Assembly: GCA_022843465.1 (NCBI GenBank)
Contig: JALHNO010000013.1
Span: 36,138 to 100,137, forward strand
DNA: 64,000 nucleotides
Source of the DNA: Pseudomonadota bacterium
Lineage (GTDB): Bacteria; Pseudomonadota; Gammaproteobacteria; Xanthomonadales; Ahniellaceae
Direction of reading: 5' to 3'
The stretch's first letter is position 1, and each line of letters begins with the position of its first letter. A program made the position numbers and the translations under genes. The notes beneath the pieces are model-generated. The model saw nothing but the letters and a program-made list of their open reading frames with translations, searched no databases and was not told the origin of the DNA. Below are positions 34,343 through 43,342 of the stretch, in pieces.

Positions 34343-35217
34343 GTCGCTCCATGGATACGACGAAGAGCGCGGCCGCGGTTCCGGTGTCGGTGATGGTGTT
34401 CACGCTCAACGAGGAAATCCATCTGCCCAGTTGCCTGGCCAGCCTGGCCTGGTGTGATGATGTGATCATCGTGGATTCCTACAGCAGTGATGCCACGGAG
34501 TCGATCTGTCGCTCCGCTGGTGTGCGCTTTGCGCAGAACACGTTTACGGGTTTCGGTGACCAGCGCAACTGGGCGTTGCAGCATGCGTCGCCGCGGCACG
34601 ACTGGGTGCTGATCCTGGATGCAGACGAGCGCGTCACGCCCGAACTGGTGAGCGAGTTGCGGGCATTGATTCCGTCAGTGGGGGCGGACATCGGCGCGTT
34701 CCGGATTCGCCGGCGCTTTCATCTCTGGGGCCGCTGGCTGCGCCATTCCAGTCTGTATCCGACCTGGGTGGTTCGTCTGGTGCACCGCGACCGTGTGCGC
34801 TACATCAATCGCGGCCATGCCGAGACCCAGGAAGTGCAGGGCAGGATTGCCGATCTGGCCAACGATCTCATCGATGAGAATCTCAAGGGGCTGGATGACT
34901 GGTTTGATCGGCAGAACCGCTATGCCGCCAAGGACGCTGCCTACGAGCTTGCCGCGGAACGTTCCGCGCTGCCCTGGCGTCGTGGTCTGTTCGGCGGCGC
35001 GCTGGAACGTCGGGCGCTGCTGAAGCGTCTGGCCGCGCGCGCGCCGGCTCGGCCCTTGCTCTACTTCATTTACAGCTATGTGCTGCGCTGCGGATTTCTC
35101 GATGGCCGCGATGGCCTGCAGTTCTGTCTGATGAAAGCGCTCTATCAACGCATGGTGCAGATCCGCAAGTACGATTTGCGGCGCGCGGCGAAATCGACTG
35201 GTACGCACGATGCGTGA
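34339..35217 (+). CDS. Glycosyltransferase family 2, WaaE/KdtX-like
   Basis: A 292-residue GT-A enzyme. Landmarks are VSVMVFTLNEEIHLPSCLASL, VDSYSSDATESIC, the acceptor/donor motif GFGDQRNWAL, LILDADERVTPELV and IRRRFHLWGRWLRHSSLYPTW. This layout is that of the WaaE-type beta-1,4-glucosyltransferases acting on lipopolysaccharide core. Start 34339 overlaps the previous stop (ATGA). It is followed by a 60-bp gap without visible features. Confidence 0.88.
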   Translation: MSRSMDTTKSAAAVPVSVMVFTLNEEIHLPSCLASLAWCDDVIIVDSYSSDATESICRSAGVRFAQNTFTGFGDQRNWALQHASPRHDWVLILDADERVTPELVSELRALIPSVGADIGAFRIRRRFHLWGRWLRHSSLYPTWVVRLVHRDRVRYINRGHAETQEVQGRIADLANDLIDENLKGLDDWFDRQNRYAAKDAAYELAAERSALPWRRGLFGGALERRALLKRLAARAPARPLLYFIYSYVLRCGFLDGRDGLQFCLMKALYQRMVQIRKYDLRRAAKSTGTHDA

Positions 35218-35277
35218 TCTCACTGTGACCAAAGGGCTCGGCATGCGGGCAGAAAACTCCGGGAGTGGTACGAACTG

Positions 35278-37029
35278 ATGACACTGATTCTGGGTTTGAA
35301 CGCTTTCCACGGAGACTCTTCCGCCTGCCTGATCCGCGACGGCGTGATCGTCGCCGCGGCGGAGGAAGAGCGCTTCCGGCGGATCAAGCACTGGGCGGGG
35401 TTTCCGAGTGAGGCGATTGCCTATTGTCTGCGCGAGGCAGGGGTGGCGCTTTCGGCGATCGAGCATGTGGCGGTGAATCAGGATGCCAGGGCCAATCTCG
35501 GTCGCAAGCTGATGTACACGATGCTGAAGCGGCCGGACCTCAGTCTGGTGCTCGATCGCCTGCGCAACAAGCGTGAGCGCGCCGGCGTCGAGGTGCATCT
35601 GGCGCGCGCATTTCCGGACCAGGTGTTCGCCGGCAAGGTGCATGCGGTCGAGCATCATCTGGCGCATCTGTCTTCGGCATTTCATGTGTCGCCGTATGCG
35701 GAGGCCACCGTGGTGTCGGTCGATGGCTTCGGCGATTTTGCCAGTGCCGCCTGGGGTGTTGGGCGCGGTACCGAAATCGACGTCGAGGACAAGGTCTACT
35801 TTCCGCACTCGCTGGGTATTTTCTATCAGGCGCTGACCCAGTACCTCGGCTTTCCGCACTATGGCGACGAGTACAAGGTGATGGGCCTGGCGCCCTACGG
35901 GCAGCCGACCCAGCTCGATCTGCTGCGCAAGATCGTCCTGCTGCAGGACGATGGAAGTTTCAAGCTGGAGCTCGACTATTTTCGCCACGGCCGCGAGAAG
36001 ATCGAGTACGAGTGGGAAAATGGTTCACCTTCGGTCGGTACCTTGTTCGCACCGGCGCTGGAAACCCTGCTGGGCCCGGCCAGAGCAGCGGATGCGCCGC
36101 TGGAACAGCAGCACAAGGATCTGGCGCGCTCGGTGCAGGCGATGTACGAGAAAGCCTTCTTCCATCTGCTCAACAGGCTGCATGCGCGTCATCAGCTGGA
36201 TGCGCTCTGCATCTCCGGTGGCTGCGGCATGAACTCGGTGGCCAATGGCAAGGTGACCCTGCGCACTCCGTTCAAGCAGGTCTATGTGCAGTCGGCGGCA
36301 GGCGATGCCGGTGGTGCGATTGGCGCGGCGTATTCGGTGTGGCATGAACTCGGGGGCGCTCGCGGGCCGGTGATGGATCATGCCTATCTGGGGCCCGGCT
36401 GCGATGAGGCCGAAGTGAGCGCCTTGCTCGAGCAGCGTGCCGCAGAGATTGCCGAGGCCGGCTGCACTGTCGAGCTGATCAGCGATGAGGCCGAGCTGTG
36501 CGCGCGGACCGCCGCCGCGGTGGCAGACGGCCAGGTGATTGGATGGTTCCAGGGCCGCATGGAGTGGGGTCCGCGCGCGCTCGGCAATCGCTCGATCGTC
36601 TGCGATCCACGCCGCGCCGATATCAAGGACATCCTCAATCTGAAGATCAAGCGGCGCGAATCGTTCCGGCCGTTTGCGCCATCGGTGCTGCGCGAGGCGG
36701 TGCCGGACTGGTTTGAGCTCGATGGCGAAGTGCCCTTCATGATGCAGGTCTATCAGATCCGCGCGGCGCAACGCGCGCGCATTCCTGCGGTCTGTCATGT
36801 CGATGGCTCGGGGCGCCTGCAGACGGTCTATCGTCACAGCAATCCACGCTACTACCGGCTGATCGAGGCGTTTGCCGCGCTGACCGCGGTGCCGATGGTG
36901 CTGAATACCTCGTTCAACGAGAATGAGCCGGTGGTCTGTACGCCGGCCGAGGCACTCGACTGCTTCCTGCGGACGAAGATGGATCTGCTGGTGTTGGGCG
37001 ATCATCTGATCCGGCGCGGCGGTCCATGA
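35278..37029 (+). CDS. NodU/CmcH-family O-carbamoyltransferase
   Basis: A 583-residue carbamoyltransferase. The N-terminal Kae1-like domain has LNAFHGDSSACLI, the metal-binding VEHHLAHLSSAF (two His) and SVDGFGDFAS, then ISGGCGMNSVANG. The C-terminal YrdC-like domain has GWFQGRMEWGPRALGNRSI and LNTSFNENEPVVCTP. It transfers a carbamoyl group from carbamoyl phosphate via carbamoyl-adenylate to a hydroxyl, here presumably on a sugar of the glycan. The length is normal and it overlaps the next gene by 4 bases. Confidence 0.93.
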   Translation: MTLILGLNAFHGDSSACLIRDGVIVAAAEEERFRRIKHWAGFPSEAIAYCLREAGVALSAIEHVAVNQDARANLGRKLMYTMLKRPDLSLVLDRLRNKRERAGVEVHLARAFPDQVFAGKVHAVEHHLAHLSSAFHVSPYAEATVVSVDGFGDFASAAWGVGRGTEIDVEDKVYFPHSLGIFYQALTQYLGFPHYGDEYKVMGLAPYGQPTQLDLLRKIVLLQDDGSFKLELDYFRHGREKIEYEWENGSPSVGTLFAPALETLLGPARAADAPLEQQHKDLARSVQAMYEKAFFHLLNRLHARHQLDALCISGGCGMNSVANGKVTLRTPFKQVYVQSAAGDAGGAIGAAYSVWHELGGARGPVMDHAYLGPGCDEAEVSALLEQRAAEIAEAGCTVELISDEAELCARTAAAVADGQVIGWFQGRMEWGPRALGNRSIVCDPRRADIKDILNLKIKRRESFRPFAPSVLREAVPDWFELDGEVPFMMQVYQIRAAQRARIPAVCHVDGSGRLQTVYRHSNPRYYRLIEAFAALTAVPMVLNTSFNENEPVVCTPAEALDCFLRTKMDLLVLGDHLIRRGGP

Positions 37030-38114
37030 AGATTCTGCTCCTCTGCGACTGGTTGCCGCCGGATTTCGGCGCGATCGGCCAGTATGCCCTGCAGCATGCG
37101 CAGAGCCTGGCCGAGCAGGGCCATGATGTCTGTCTGATCGGTTTCTCCTCACAGAAGTCGTCCACCACGGTGGTGTCGTATGGCGATGGTGCGCTGACCG
37201 AGCGTCGTCTGCTGATGCCGACCTATGATCGTGGCGCCCTGGGCAAGCGTGCGATCTGGACCCTGCGCGCCAACATCCGCCTGCTGTGGGCCGCGCGCGT
37301 CGATCTGCGCGCGGCCGACGAGATCTGCTTTACCGGATCGCCGCCGTATCTGTTGCATTTCATTGCACCGCTGAGTCCGTTTCTGCGCGGCATACTGCGC
37401 TATCGAATCGCGGATTTTCACCCGGAGTGTCTGATTGCCTCGATGCCAAAGGTGCCGCTGTGGCTGCGCCTGATCGAAAAATTGACCTGGCATTGGCGGC
37501 GACGTGTGGATGTGCTGGAGGTGATTGCGGAGGATCAGCGTGATCGCCTGGTATCCGGCGGGATTTCCCGCAATCGGATTGAACTGCGCCGCGATCGCTC
37601 GCCGGTCCGCTTCGACCTTGACTTGAAGCCGCTGGCTCTGCCGGAGCCGCTGCAGGGTCGCAAGCTGATTCTCTACTCCGGCAATTGGGGTGTGGCGCAT
37701 GATCATGAAACCTTCGCGGTCGGCATGGCGCTGTTTGAGCAGAAGCATCCCGCGGTTGCCGCGGTCTGGTTGAATGCGACCGGCGGCCGTGCTGATCAGG
37801 CGGAGACTGCCTTGCGCGCGGTGGGTGTGCGGGTGCATCGGACGCCGCCGTGTCCGCTTGAAGCGCTTGCGCCTTTGTTGCTGGCGGCCGATGTGCACCT
37901 GATTACCTTGGCGGATGCCTTTGTCGGCTATGTGTTGCCGTCCAAGGTCTATGCCTGCATCGAGTCGGGGCGGCCGGTGCTGTTTGTCGGCAGCGCGTTT
38001 TCGGATGTGCATACCTTGTGCACGCTCGGCGTCGCGAGCGGTCGTTACCAGCGGGTGGAAGTGGGTGATGCCGAGGGGGTGTGTGTTGCGCTTGAGCGCC
38101 TGCTCCAGTTGTAG
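37026..38114 (+). CDS. Glycosyltransferase family 4-like (GT-B)
   Basis: A 362-residue protein starting MKILLLCDWLPPDFGAIGQYA, typical of WcaI-like GT4 enzymes. The donor domain has LILYSGNWGVAHDHETF and FVGYVLPSKVYACIESGRPVLFVG. The normal E-x7-E motif is not clear, so the exact subfamily is uncertain. It is the last gene of the first polysaccharide block; repeats follow immediately after its stop. Confidence 0.83.
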   Translation: MKILLLCDWLPPDFGAIGQYALQHAQSLAEQGHDVCLIGFSSQKSSTTVVSYGDGALTERRLLMPTYDRGALGKRAIWTLRANIRLLWAARVDLRAADEICFTGSPPYLLHFIAPLSPFLRGILRYRIADFHPECLIASMPKVPLWLRLIEKLTWHWRRRVDVLEVIAEDQRDRLVSGGISRNRIELRRDRSPVRFDLDLKPLALPEPLQGRKLILYSGNWGVAHDHETFAVGMALFEQKHPAVAAVWLNATGGRADQAETALRAVGVRVHRTPPCPLEALAPLLLAADVHLITLADAFVGYVLPSKVYACIESGRPVLFVGSAFSDVHTLCTLGVASGRYQRVEVGDAEGVCVALERLLQL

Positions 38115-38160
38115 GAGCGCCGAGTGGGCGCGACCGTTGAGGTGAGTGGCGAGACATCGG

Positions 38161-38560
38161 TCGGCCCGACTCGGGCCTCCTACAGGGGAGCGTGGATTGG
38201 GCGTGGCGGTAGAGGTGAGTTGGGAGACTGCGGTCGGCCCGACTCGGGCCTCCTACAGGGGAGCGTGGATGGGGCGTGGCGGTTGAGGTGAGTGGCGAGA
38301 CTGCGGTCGGCCCGACTCGGGCCTCCTACAGGGGAGCGTGGATGGGGCGTGGCGGTTGAGGTGAGTGGCGAGACTGCGGTCGGCCCGACTCGGGCCTCCT
38401 ACAGGGGAGCGTGGATTGGGGGTGGCGGTTGAGGTGGGTGGCGAGACTACGGTCGGCCCGACTCGGGCCTCCTACGGGGGAGCGTGGATTGGGGGTGGCG
38501 GTTGAGGTGAGTGGCGGGACTGCGGTCGGCCCGACTCGGGCCTGCCACCATGCCGACGCA
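38161..38560. repeat. 73-bp tandem repeat array with palindromic core
   Basis: The core TCGGCCCGACTCGGGCC recurs at 38161, 38234, 38307, 38380, 38453 and 38526, exactly 73 bp apart. Each core holds the palindrome GGCCCGA-C-TCGGGCC. Between cores are GGAGCGTGGAT and GTGGCGGTTGAGGTGAGTGGCGAGACTGC with minor changes. The last copy breaks off after the core. The 46 bp before the array (from 38112, TTGTAGGAGCGCCGAGTGGGCGCGACC) resembles a REP element common in Pseudomonas and Xanthomonas relatives. Open frames through it are repeat artefacts. Confidence 0.95.
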
Positions 38561-38606
38561 CCTGGGGTTGGCGGGTCAAGCTTTGTGGCGTTGCCGATTT
38601 TCGGCG

Positions 38607-38634
38607 CTGACTGGCGTGTCTGGACGACTAGAAT
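38607..38634 (+). promoter_or_regulatory. Candidate sigma-70 promoter for the gmd block
   Basis: CTGACT (38607-38612) and TAGAAT (38629-38634) are separated by 16 bp and match the -35 and -10 consensus at 4 and 5 of 6 positions. They lie about 72 bp upstream of the gmd start, after the repeat array. The gap 38561-38706 contains no gene. Confidence 0.45.
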
Positions 38635-38706
38635 GATGACTGTCGGGATGCTGCTGGCAAGCTTGTTGCATTCAGTCTGGAACTTGAAGGATCAACGGGG
38701 AACAAT

Positions 38707-39816
38707 TTGAAACGTGCACTGATCACCGGAATCACTGGCCAGGATGGCGCTTATCTGGCTGAATTGCTGTTGGCGAAAGGGTACGAGGTGCATGGCATCA
38801 AGCGCCGTGCCTCGTCGTTCAATACCGATCGAATCGATCACCTGTACCAGGACCCGCACGTCGATGGCCGTCGACTGCTGCTCCACTACGGCGACCTGAC
38901 CGACTCGACCAATCTGATTCGTATCCTGCAACAGGTGCAGCCCGACGAGATTTACAATCTGGGCGCGCAGAGTCATGTCCAGGTGTCATTCGATACCCCG
39001 GAATACACGGCCAATTCGGATGCGATCGGTACGCTGCGTCTGCTCGAGGCGATCCGGATTCTGGGTTTGCAGGACAGGACGCGCTTCTATCAGGCCTCCA
39101 CCTCCGAGATGTACGGCAAGGTGCAGGAAACTCCGCAGCGCGAGACGACACCGTTCTATCCGCGTTCGCCCTATGGCGTAGCCAAACTTTATGCTTACTG
39201 GATTTCGGTGAACTATCGCGAGGCGCATGGGCTGTTCGCCTGCAATGGCATTCTTTTCAATCATGAGTCGCCACTGCGCGGTGAAACCTTTGTCACCCGC
39301 AAGATCACCCGCGCCATGGCGCGCATGCATCTGGGTCTTCAGGATTGCCTGTACCTGGGCAATCTGGGAGCGCTGCGCGACTGGGGCCATGCCCGCGACT
39401 ATGTCGATGCGATGTGGCGCATGCTGCAACAAGATGTGGCCGAGGATTTCGTGATCGCGACCGGCGAGCAGCATTCGGTGCGCGATTTCGTCAGTCGCTC
39501 TGCCGGCGAGCTTGGCGTACGAATTGAATGGAAAGGCGAGGGCGCCGAGGAGATCGGGGTGGTTGCCGCTGCGCCAGCGGAGTCCGCGATGAAGCCCGGG
39601 CAGCGCCTGGTCGCGATCGATCCGCGCTATTTCCGTCCCGCAGAAGTCGACACCCTGCTCGGCGATCCCGCCAAGGCGAAGGCGAAGCTGGGCTGGTCGC
39701 CGCAGACCTCGTTCGCCGAACTGGTCGCCGAAATGATGGCAGCCGATCTTGAGATCGCGCGTCGTGACGCCCTCGTCCATGACGCCGGCTATCGGGTGCC
39801 TGATCGTCATGAGTGA
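38707..39816 (+). CDS. gmd: GDP-mannose 4,6-dehydratase (classical)
   Basis: A 369-residue SDR, the length of the classical Gmd. It makes GDP-4-dehydro-6-deoxy-D-mannose from GDP-mannose. Landmarks are [17 protein letters not shown], the [12 protein letters not shown] loop, [12 protein letters not shown], the catalytic ASTSEMYGK and [12 protein letters not shown], and [16 protein letters not shown]. The start is TTG at 38707 ([11 protein letters not shown] follows). It overlaps the GDP-fucose synthase gene by 8 bases. This is the second Gmd of the window. Confidence 0.96.
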   Translation: MKRALITGITGQDGAYLAELLLAKGYEVHGIKRRASSFNTDRIDHLYQDPHVDGRRLLLHYGDLTDSTNLIRILQQVQPDEIYNLGAQSHVQVSFDTPEYTANSDAIGTLRLLEAIRILGLQDRTRFYQASTSEMYGKVQETPQRETTPFYPRSPYGVAKLYAYWISVNYREAHGLFACNGILFNHESPLRGETFVTRKITRAMARMHLGLQDCLYLGNLGALRDWGHARDYVDAMWRMLQQDVAEDFVIATGEQHSVRDFVSRSAGELGVRIEWKGEGAEEIGVVAAAPAESAMKPGQRLVAIDPRYFRPAEVDTLLGDPAKAKAKLGWSPQTSFAELVAEMMAADLEIARRDALVHDAGYRVPDRHE

Positions 39817-40753
39817 CACCGGTTTCGATCGCAACGCGCGCATCTTCGTTGCCGGTCATCGTGGCCTGGTCGGTTCGGCCATCGTGCGCCGGCTGCAGGC
39901 CGATGGCGCGCGCCGCCTGCTGGTGCGCAGCCGCAATGAGCTCGACCTCTGCAATCAGGCCGCCGTGCGCAAGTTCTTTGCCGAAGAGCGGCCGGATTAT
40001 GTGATCCTGGCTGCTGCCAAGGTGGGCGGCATCCTCGCCAATGACAGCATGCCGGCCGAATTTCTGCGCGAGAATCTGGAGATCCAGACGCATGTCATTC
40101 ATGCCGCCTGCCAGAACGGTGTACGCAAGCTGTGTTTCCTGGGTTCATCGTGCATCTATCCGCGCCTGGCTGCGCAGCCGATGCGCGAGGACAGTCTGCT
40201 GACCGGTGCGCTCGAGCCGACCAATGAGTGGTACGCGATCGCCAAGATCGCCGGCATCAAGATGTGCCAGGCCTATCGTCGCCAGTACAGTTTCAATGCG
40301 ATCAGCCTGATGCCGACCAATCTCTACGGCCCCGGCGACAACTTCGATCCGAGCACATCGCATGTACTGCCGGCGATGATCCGGCGCTTCCACGAGGCGA
40401 AGATCCGCGGTGACAGTGAGGTCACGATCTGGGGCACCGGCACGCCGCGTCGCGAGTTTCTGCATGTCGATGATCTCGCCGATGCCGTGGTGTTCCTGAT
40501 GGATCGCTATGACCAGGCCGAGCCGATCAATGTTGGTGTAGGTCTGGATATCAGCATCAGCGAGCTGGCGCAGAAGATTGCCGGTGCCGTCGGCTTTGAA
40601 GGACGCATCCGCACCGATCCGACGCGACCGGACGGGACGCCGCGCAAACTGCTGGATGTCGGGCGCCTGAGTGCGCTCGGCTGGCGTGCGCGGATCGGTC
40701 TGGATCAGGGTATCAAGGAGGTCTACAAGTGGTTTGCCGCCCAGCCTGGTTGA
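39809..40753 (+). CDS. fcl: GDP-L-fucose synthase (GDP-4-keto-6-deoxymannose epimerase/reductase)
   Basis: A 314-residue SDR that epimerises C3/C5 and reduces C4 of the Gmd product to give GDP-L-fucose. Landmarks are [42 protein letters not shown], the active-site [16 protein letters not shown], and [14 protein letters not shown]. The start at 39809 gives the family N-terminus; the longer frame overlaps gmd without similarity. The gmd-fcl pair strongly implies L-fucose in the glycan. Confidence 0.96.
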   Translation: MSDTGFDRNARIFVAGHRGLVGSAIVRRLQADGARRLLVRSRNELDLCNQAAVRKFFAEERPDYVILAAAKVGGILANDSMPAEFLRENLEIQTHVIHAACQNGVRKLCFLGSSCIYPRLAAQPMREDSLLTGALEPTNEWYAIAKIAGIKMCQAYRRQYSFNAISLMPTNLYGPGDNFDPSTSHVLPAMIRRFHEAKIRGDSEVTIWGTGTPRREFLHVDDLADAVVFLMDRYDQAEPINVGVGLDISISELAQKIAGAVGFEGRIRTDPTRPDGTPRKLLDVGRLSALGWRARIGLDQGIKEVYKWFAAQPG

Positions 40754-40793
40754 CTGCGCACTGCCAGCGCGGCTCCGAGTGGAGGCCGCGCTG

Positions 40794-41891
40794 ATGCGCC
40801 CGGAGATGTTGCTGCTTGCTGCGACGCTCTGTGCCGCACTGACCTGGCTGCTGTCGCGTTCCGCCGTTGTGCTCGGCATGGTCGATCAGCCCGGTGGCCA
40901 CAAGCACCATGAGACGCCGGTTGCGATGGTCGGCGGCCTGGCGATCGCGGGCACCCTGCTGATCATGCTGTTGCCATTCACCACGCTGATGGCGCCGGCT
41001 CAGATTGCGGCGCTGATCGCCGCGGCCGCGATGCTGGTGACTGGCACGATCGACGACCGGATTTCCCTGGCGCCGCGCACGCGACTGCTGGTGCAGGCAC
41101 TGGTGGCCCTGCTGCTGGCGCAGTTTGCCGATGCCAGACTGATTGATCTGGGTGCGTTGTTCGATGGCAGCCAGATCGTGCAGTTGGGCTGGTTCGCCTG
41201 GCCGATGACCGTGTTCTCGGTGGTCGGTGTCATCAACGCCTGCAATATGAGCGATGGCATCGATGGTGCGGCGGGCGGCCTGGTTGCGCTCGCGCTTGCC
41301 GGCGCGATGATCCTCGCGGGCAGCCAGGCGGTTCCGGCTGATCTTGCCATTGTCAGTGTGACGCTCGCGGCAGTGCTGGGTTTCCTCGTCTGGAATCTGC
41401 CGCTGCTGCGTTCGGCGCGGGCCTATCTGGGCGATGGCGGAAGCCTGCTGCTCGGCAGTCTGCTGGCCTGGGTGCTCGTCGGTTTCAGTCAGGGACCGGA
41501 GCGCGTCTTCGCACCGGTGACTGCGCTCTGGCTGTACGCACTGCCCCTGATCGACACGGTGTCGGTGATGTGGCGGCGCATGGCCGAGCGGCGATCGCCG
41601 TTCCAGCCGGACCAGCGCCATCTGCATCATGTGCTGCTGCGCGCCGGACTGTCGGTACGGCTGAGCTGGATGGTGATGATGCTGCTCGGACTGGGCGGCG
41701 TCGTGGTTGCGGTCTGTGCGACGCGGTTCAATTGGTCGGAGCCGATGCTGGCCCTGCTGTTTCTGCTGTTGGCATTCAGTCACCACTTCGTGATGTGGCG
41801 CGCTGATCGCAGCGGCTCCTGGTTGTCACTGCCGCTGGCGGCTGATGTCGGCGCCGCTGCGGCCCGGCGACGGGCTGCGGGGCGCGCTTGA
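40794..41891 (+). CDS. wecA: Undecaprenyl-phosphate GlcNAc-1-phosphate transferase family (WecA-like)
   Basis: A 365-residue polytopic membrane protein of the MraY/WecA family with about eleven hydrophobic segments. It carries the conserved cytoplasmic motifs MVDQPGGHKHHETPV, GTIDDR (metal/catalytic Asp pair), NACNMSDGIDGAAGG and PDQRHLHHVLL. It would prime glycan synthesis by transferring a sugar 1-phosphate to undecaprenyl phosphate. A ribosome binding site GGAGG (40781-40785) supports the ATG at 40794. The stop overlaps the next start. Confidence 0.92.
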   Translation: MRPEMLLLAATLCAALTWLLSRSAVVLGMVDQPGGHKHHETPVAMVGGLAIAGTLLIMLLPFTTLMAPAQIAALIAAAAMLVTGTIDDRISLAPRTRLLVQALVALLLAQFADARLIDLGALFDGSQIVQLGWFAWPMTVFSVVGVINACNMSDGIDGAAGGLVALALAGAMILAGSQAVPADLAIVSVTLAAVLGFLVWNLPLLRSARAYLGDGGSLLLGSLLAWVLVGFSQGPERVFAPVTALWLYALPLIDTVSVMWRRMAERRSPFQPDQRHLHHVLLRAGLSVRLSWMVMMLLGLGGVVVAVCATRFNWSEPMLALLFLLLAFSHHFVMWRADRSGSWLSLPLAADVGAAAARRRAAGRA

Positions 41892-43342
41892 TGGCAGTGC
41901 GGGACTCCGCGGATCGCTCCCGGCTGCTGTTCTACCTGTGGCTGGTCTGGATCGTCTTGCTGCCGTGGCCTCTGGGCGCCAATCGTGACTGGATCTGGCC
42001 CTGGTTCAGTGCGGCATTGCTGATGCTGACCGCGGCGACCGTCTGGTGCGGCCATCCGCTGGCACGCTGGCGCGAAGCGCATGGCGCCTTGCGCGCCGCA
42101 TTGATCTGCCTGGTGGCGATCAATCTGATCGATTTTGCCCGGGCCATCGGCGCCAACCTGTGGCCAACTGCTGCGCCCTGGGCGGCCGATCCCGATGCGG
42201 CCCTGCTCGGTGCATTCAAGGGCAGCACCTTGTGGGCGCTTGCCTTGCTCGCCATCCTGCTGGTCGGTTCGCGGCGGCGCGCCCGTTGGCTGCTGGCCAG
42301 TGTGTTTGTTTCCGGCTTTCTGGGTGCGCTGTTTGCACTGGCGCTTTCACTGGGGCATCTGCAACTGCCCTGGCTCGGTCACCGCCTGGGTACCGCCGAC
42401 TACGCCACCGGAACGTTTCTCAACCGCAATCACTTCGCCGGCATGCTGGAGCTTGCTGGAGCCGCAGGATTTGGACTGCTCGCCAGCGGCCTGCATACCA
42501 GCGAGCGTGCCGCGAACTGGCGCGAGTGGCTGCGCCGGATCGGGCATGCCCTGCTGGGTTCCCGCTTCGCGGTGCGCGCAGGACTTGCGGTGATTGTGGT
42601 GGCCCTGGTCATGAGCCGCTCGCGGATGGGAAATGCCGGCCTGTTCCTCGGGCTGACTGCCGCTGGTCTCGCCGCCCTCGCATGGTGGCGGCCGCTGCCA
42701 CGAATTCTGATCTGGCTGCTGCTCTCGATCGTCGCGATCGATGTGCTGGTGCTGGGGGCATGGGTCGGTGTCGACAAGCTGGCCGAGCGGGTGACGTCAA
42801 CACGCCTGGTGGCCGCCGCGGCCGAGTCGGATGACGTCGCCGTCTCCGTCGACCTGGCCGCGGTGCCGGTTCCCGTAGAGCCAAGCGATGCCGAGCGCTG
42901 GACCGTCGCCCGTGCCGCCGTGCTGGCATGGCGCGAGCGGCCCCTGCTCGGTCACGGCGCCGGCTCATTCCGTCTGGTGTTTCCGGCGGTGAAGCCCGAG
43001 TCGGTGGGGCTTTTTTACGAGCACGCGCACAATGATTATCTGCAGACTCTGGTGGAGCGCGGTGTCGTGGGTTTGCTGCTGTATCTGGCAGCAGTGGGTC
43101 TGCTGATGCTTGCTGCGGTGCAGGCGCTGCGTCGGCGTAGCGACAGTCTCTCGCGTGGACTCGCGCTCGCGACGATCGCCGCCGCAGTCGCCTTCGGCGT
43201 ACACTCCCTGGTCGATTTCAATCTGCAGATTGCCGCCAACCTGTTCTGGTTCCAGATCTGCCTGCTGTTTGGCGCGGTCGCCCACGTTCTGCCGCTGCGC
43301 ACAGGGACGACGGCCGATCCGGAAGGGCAGGTCGCGCAGTGA
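41891..43342 (+). CDS. O-antigen ligase/polymerase family membrane protein (Wzy_C)
   Basis: A 483-residue polytopic protein with a large loop (about residues 290-375). Signature segments are TGTFLNRNHFAGMLELAG, ERPLLGHGAGSFRLVFP, YEHAHNDYLQTLVERGVVG and AFGVHSLVDFNLQIAANLFW, typical of Wzy_C/exopolysaccharide polymerases. ATG 41891 overlaps the wecA stop; TTG 41888 is one codon upstream. Third ligase-like protein in the window. Confidence 0.9.
   Translation: MAVRDSADRSRLLFYLWLVWIVLLPWPLGANRDWIWPWFSAALLMLTAATVWCGHPLARWREAHGALRAALICLVAINLIDFARAIGANLWPTAAPWAADPDAALLGAFKGSTLWALALLAILLVGSRRRARWLLASVFVSGFLGALFALALSLGHLQLPWLGHRLGTADYATGTFLNRNHFAGMLELAGAAGFGLLASGLHTSERAANWREWLRRIGHALLGSRFAVRAGLAVIVVALVMSRSRMGNAGLFLGLTAAGLAALAWWRPLPRILIWLLLSIVAIDVLVLGAWVGVDKLAERVTSTRLVAAAAESDDVAVSVDLAAVPVPVEPSDAERWTVARAAVLAWRERPLLGHGAGSFRLVFPAVKPESVGLFYEHAHNDYLQTLVERGVVGLLLYLAAVGLLMLAAVQALRRRSDSLSRGLALATIAAAVAFGVHSLVDFNLQIAANLFWFQICLLFGAVAHVLPLRTGTTADPEGQVAQ

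Noticed and set aside
36025-37152. Minus-strand open frame (375 codons) opposite the carbamoyltransferase gene
   Set aside because: Shadow of a well-conserved sense gene; no plausible start context or domain.
38205-38212. Second ops-like octamer GGCGGTAG before the gmd block
   Set aside because: Only the first eight bases match, followed by AGGTGA in place of CGTGC. The other copies of the same repeat read GGCGGTTG, so this is one variant of the 73-bp repeat and most likely chance.
38161-38560. CRISPR array
   Set aside because: Units repeat exactly every 73 bp, but the segments between the palindromic cores are also nearly identical, so there are no unique spacers, and no cas gene is near.
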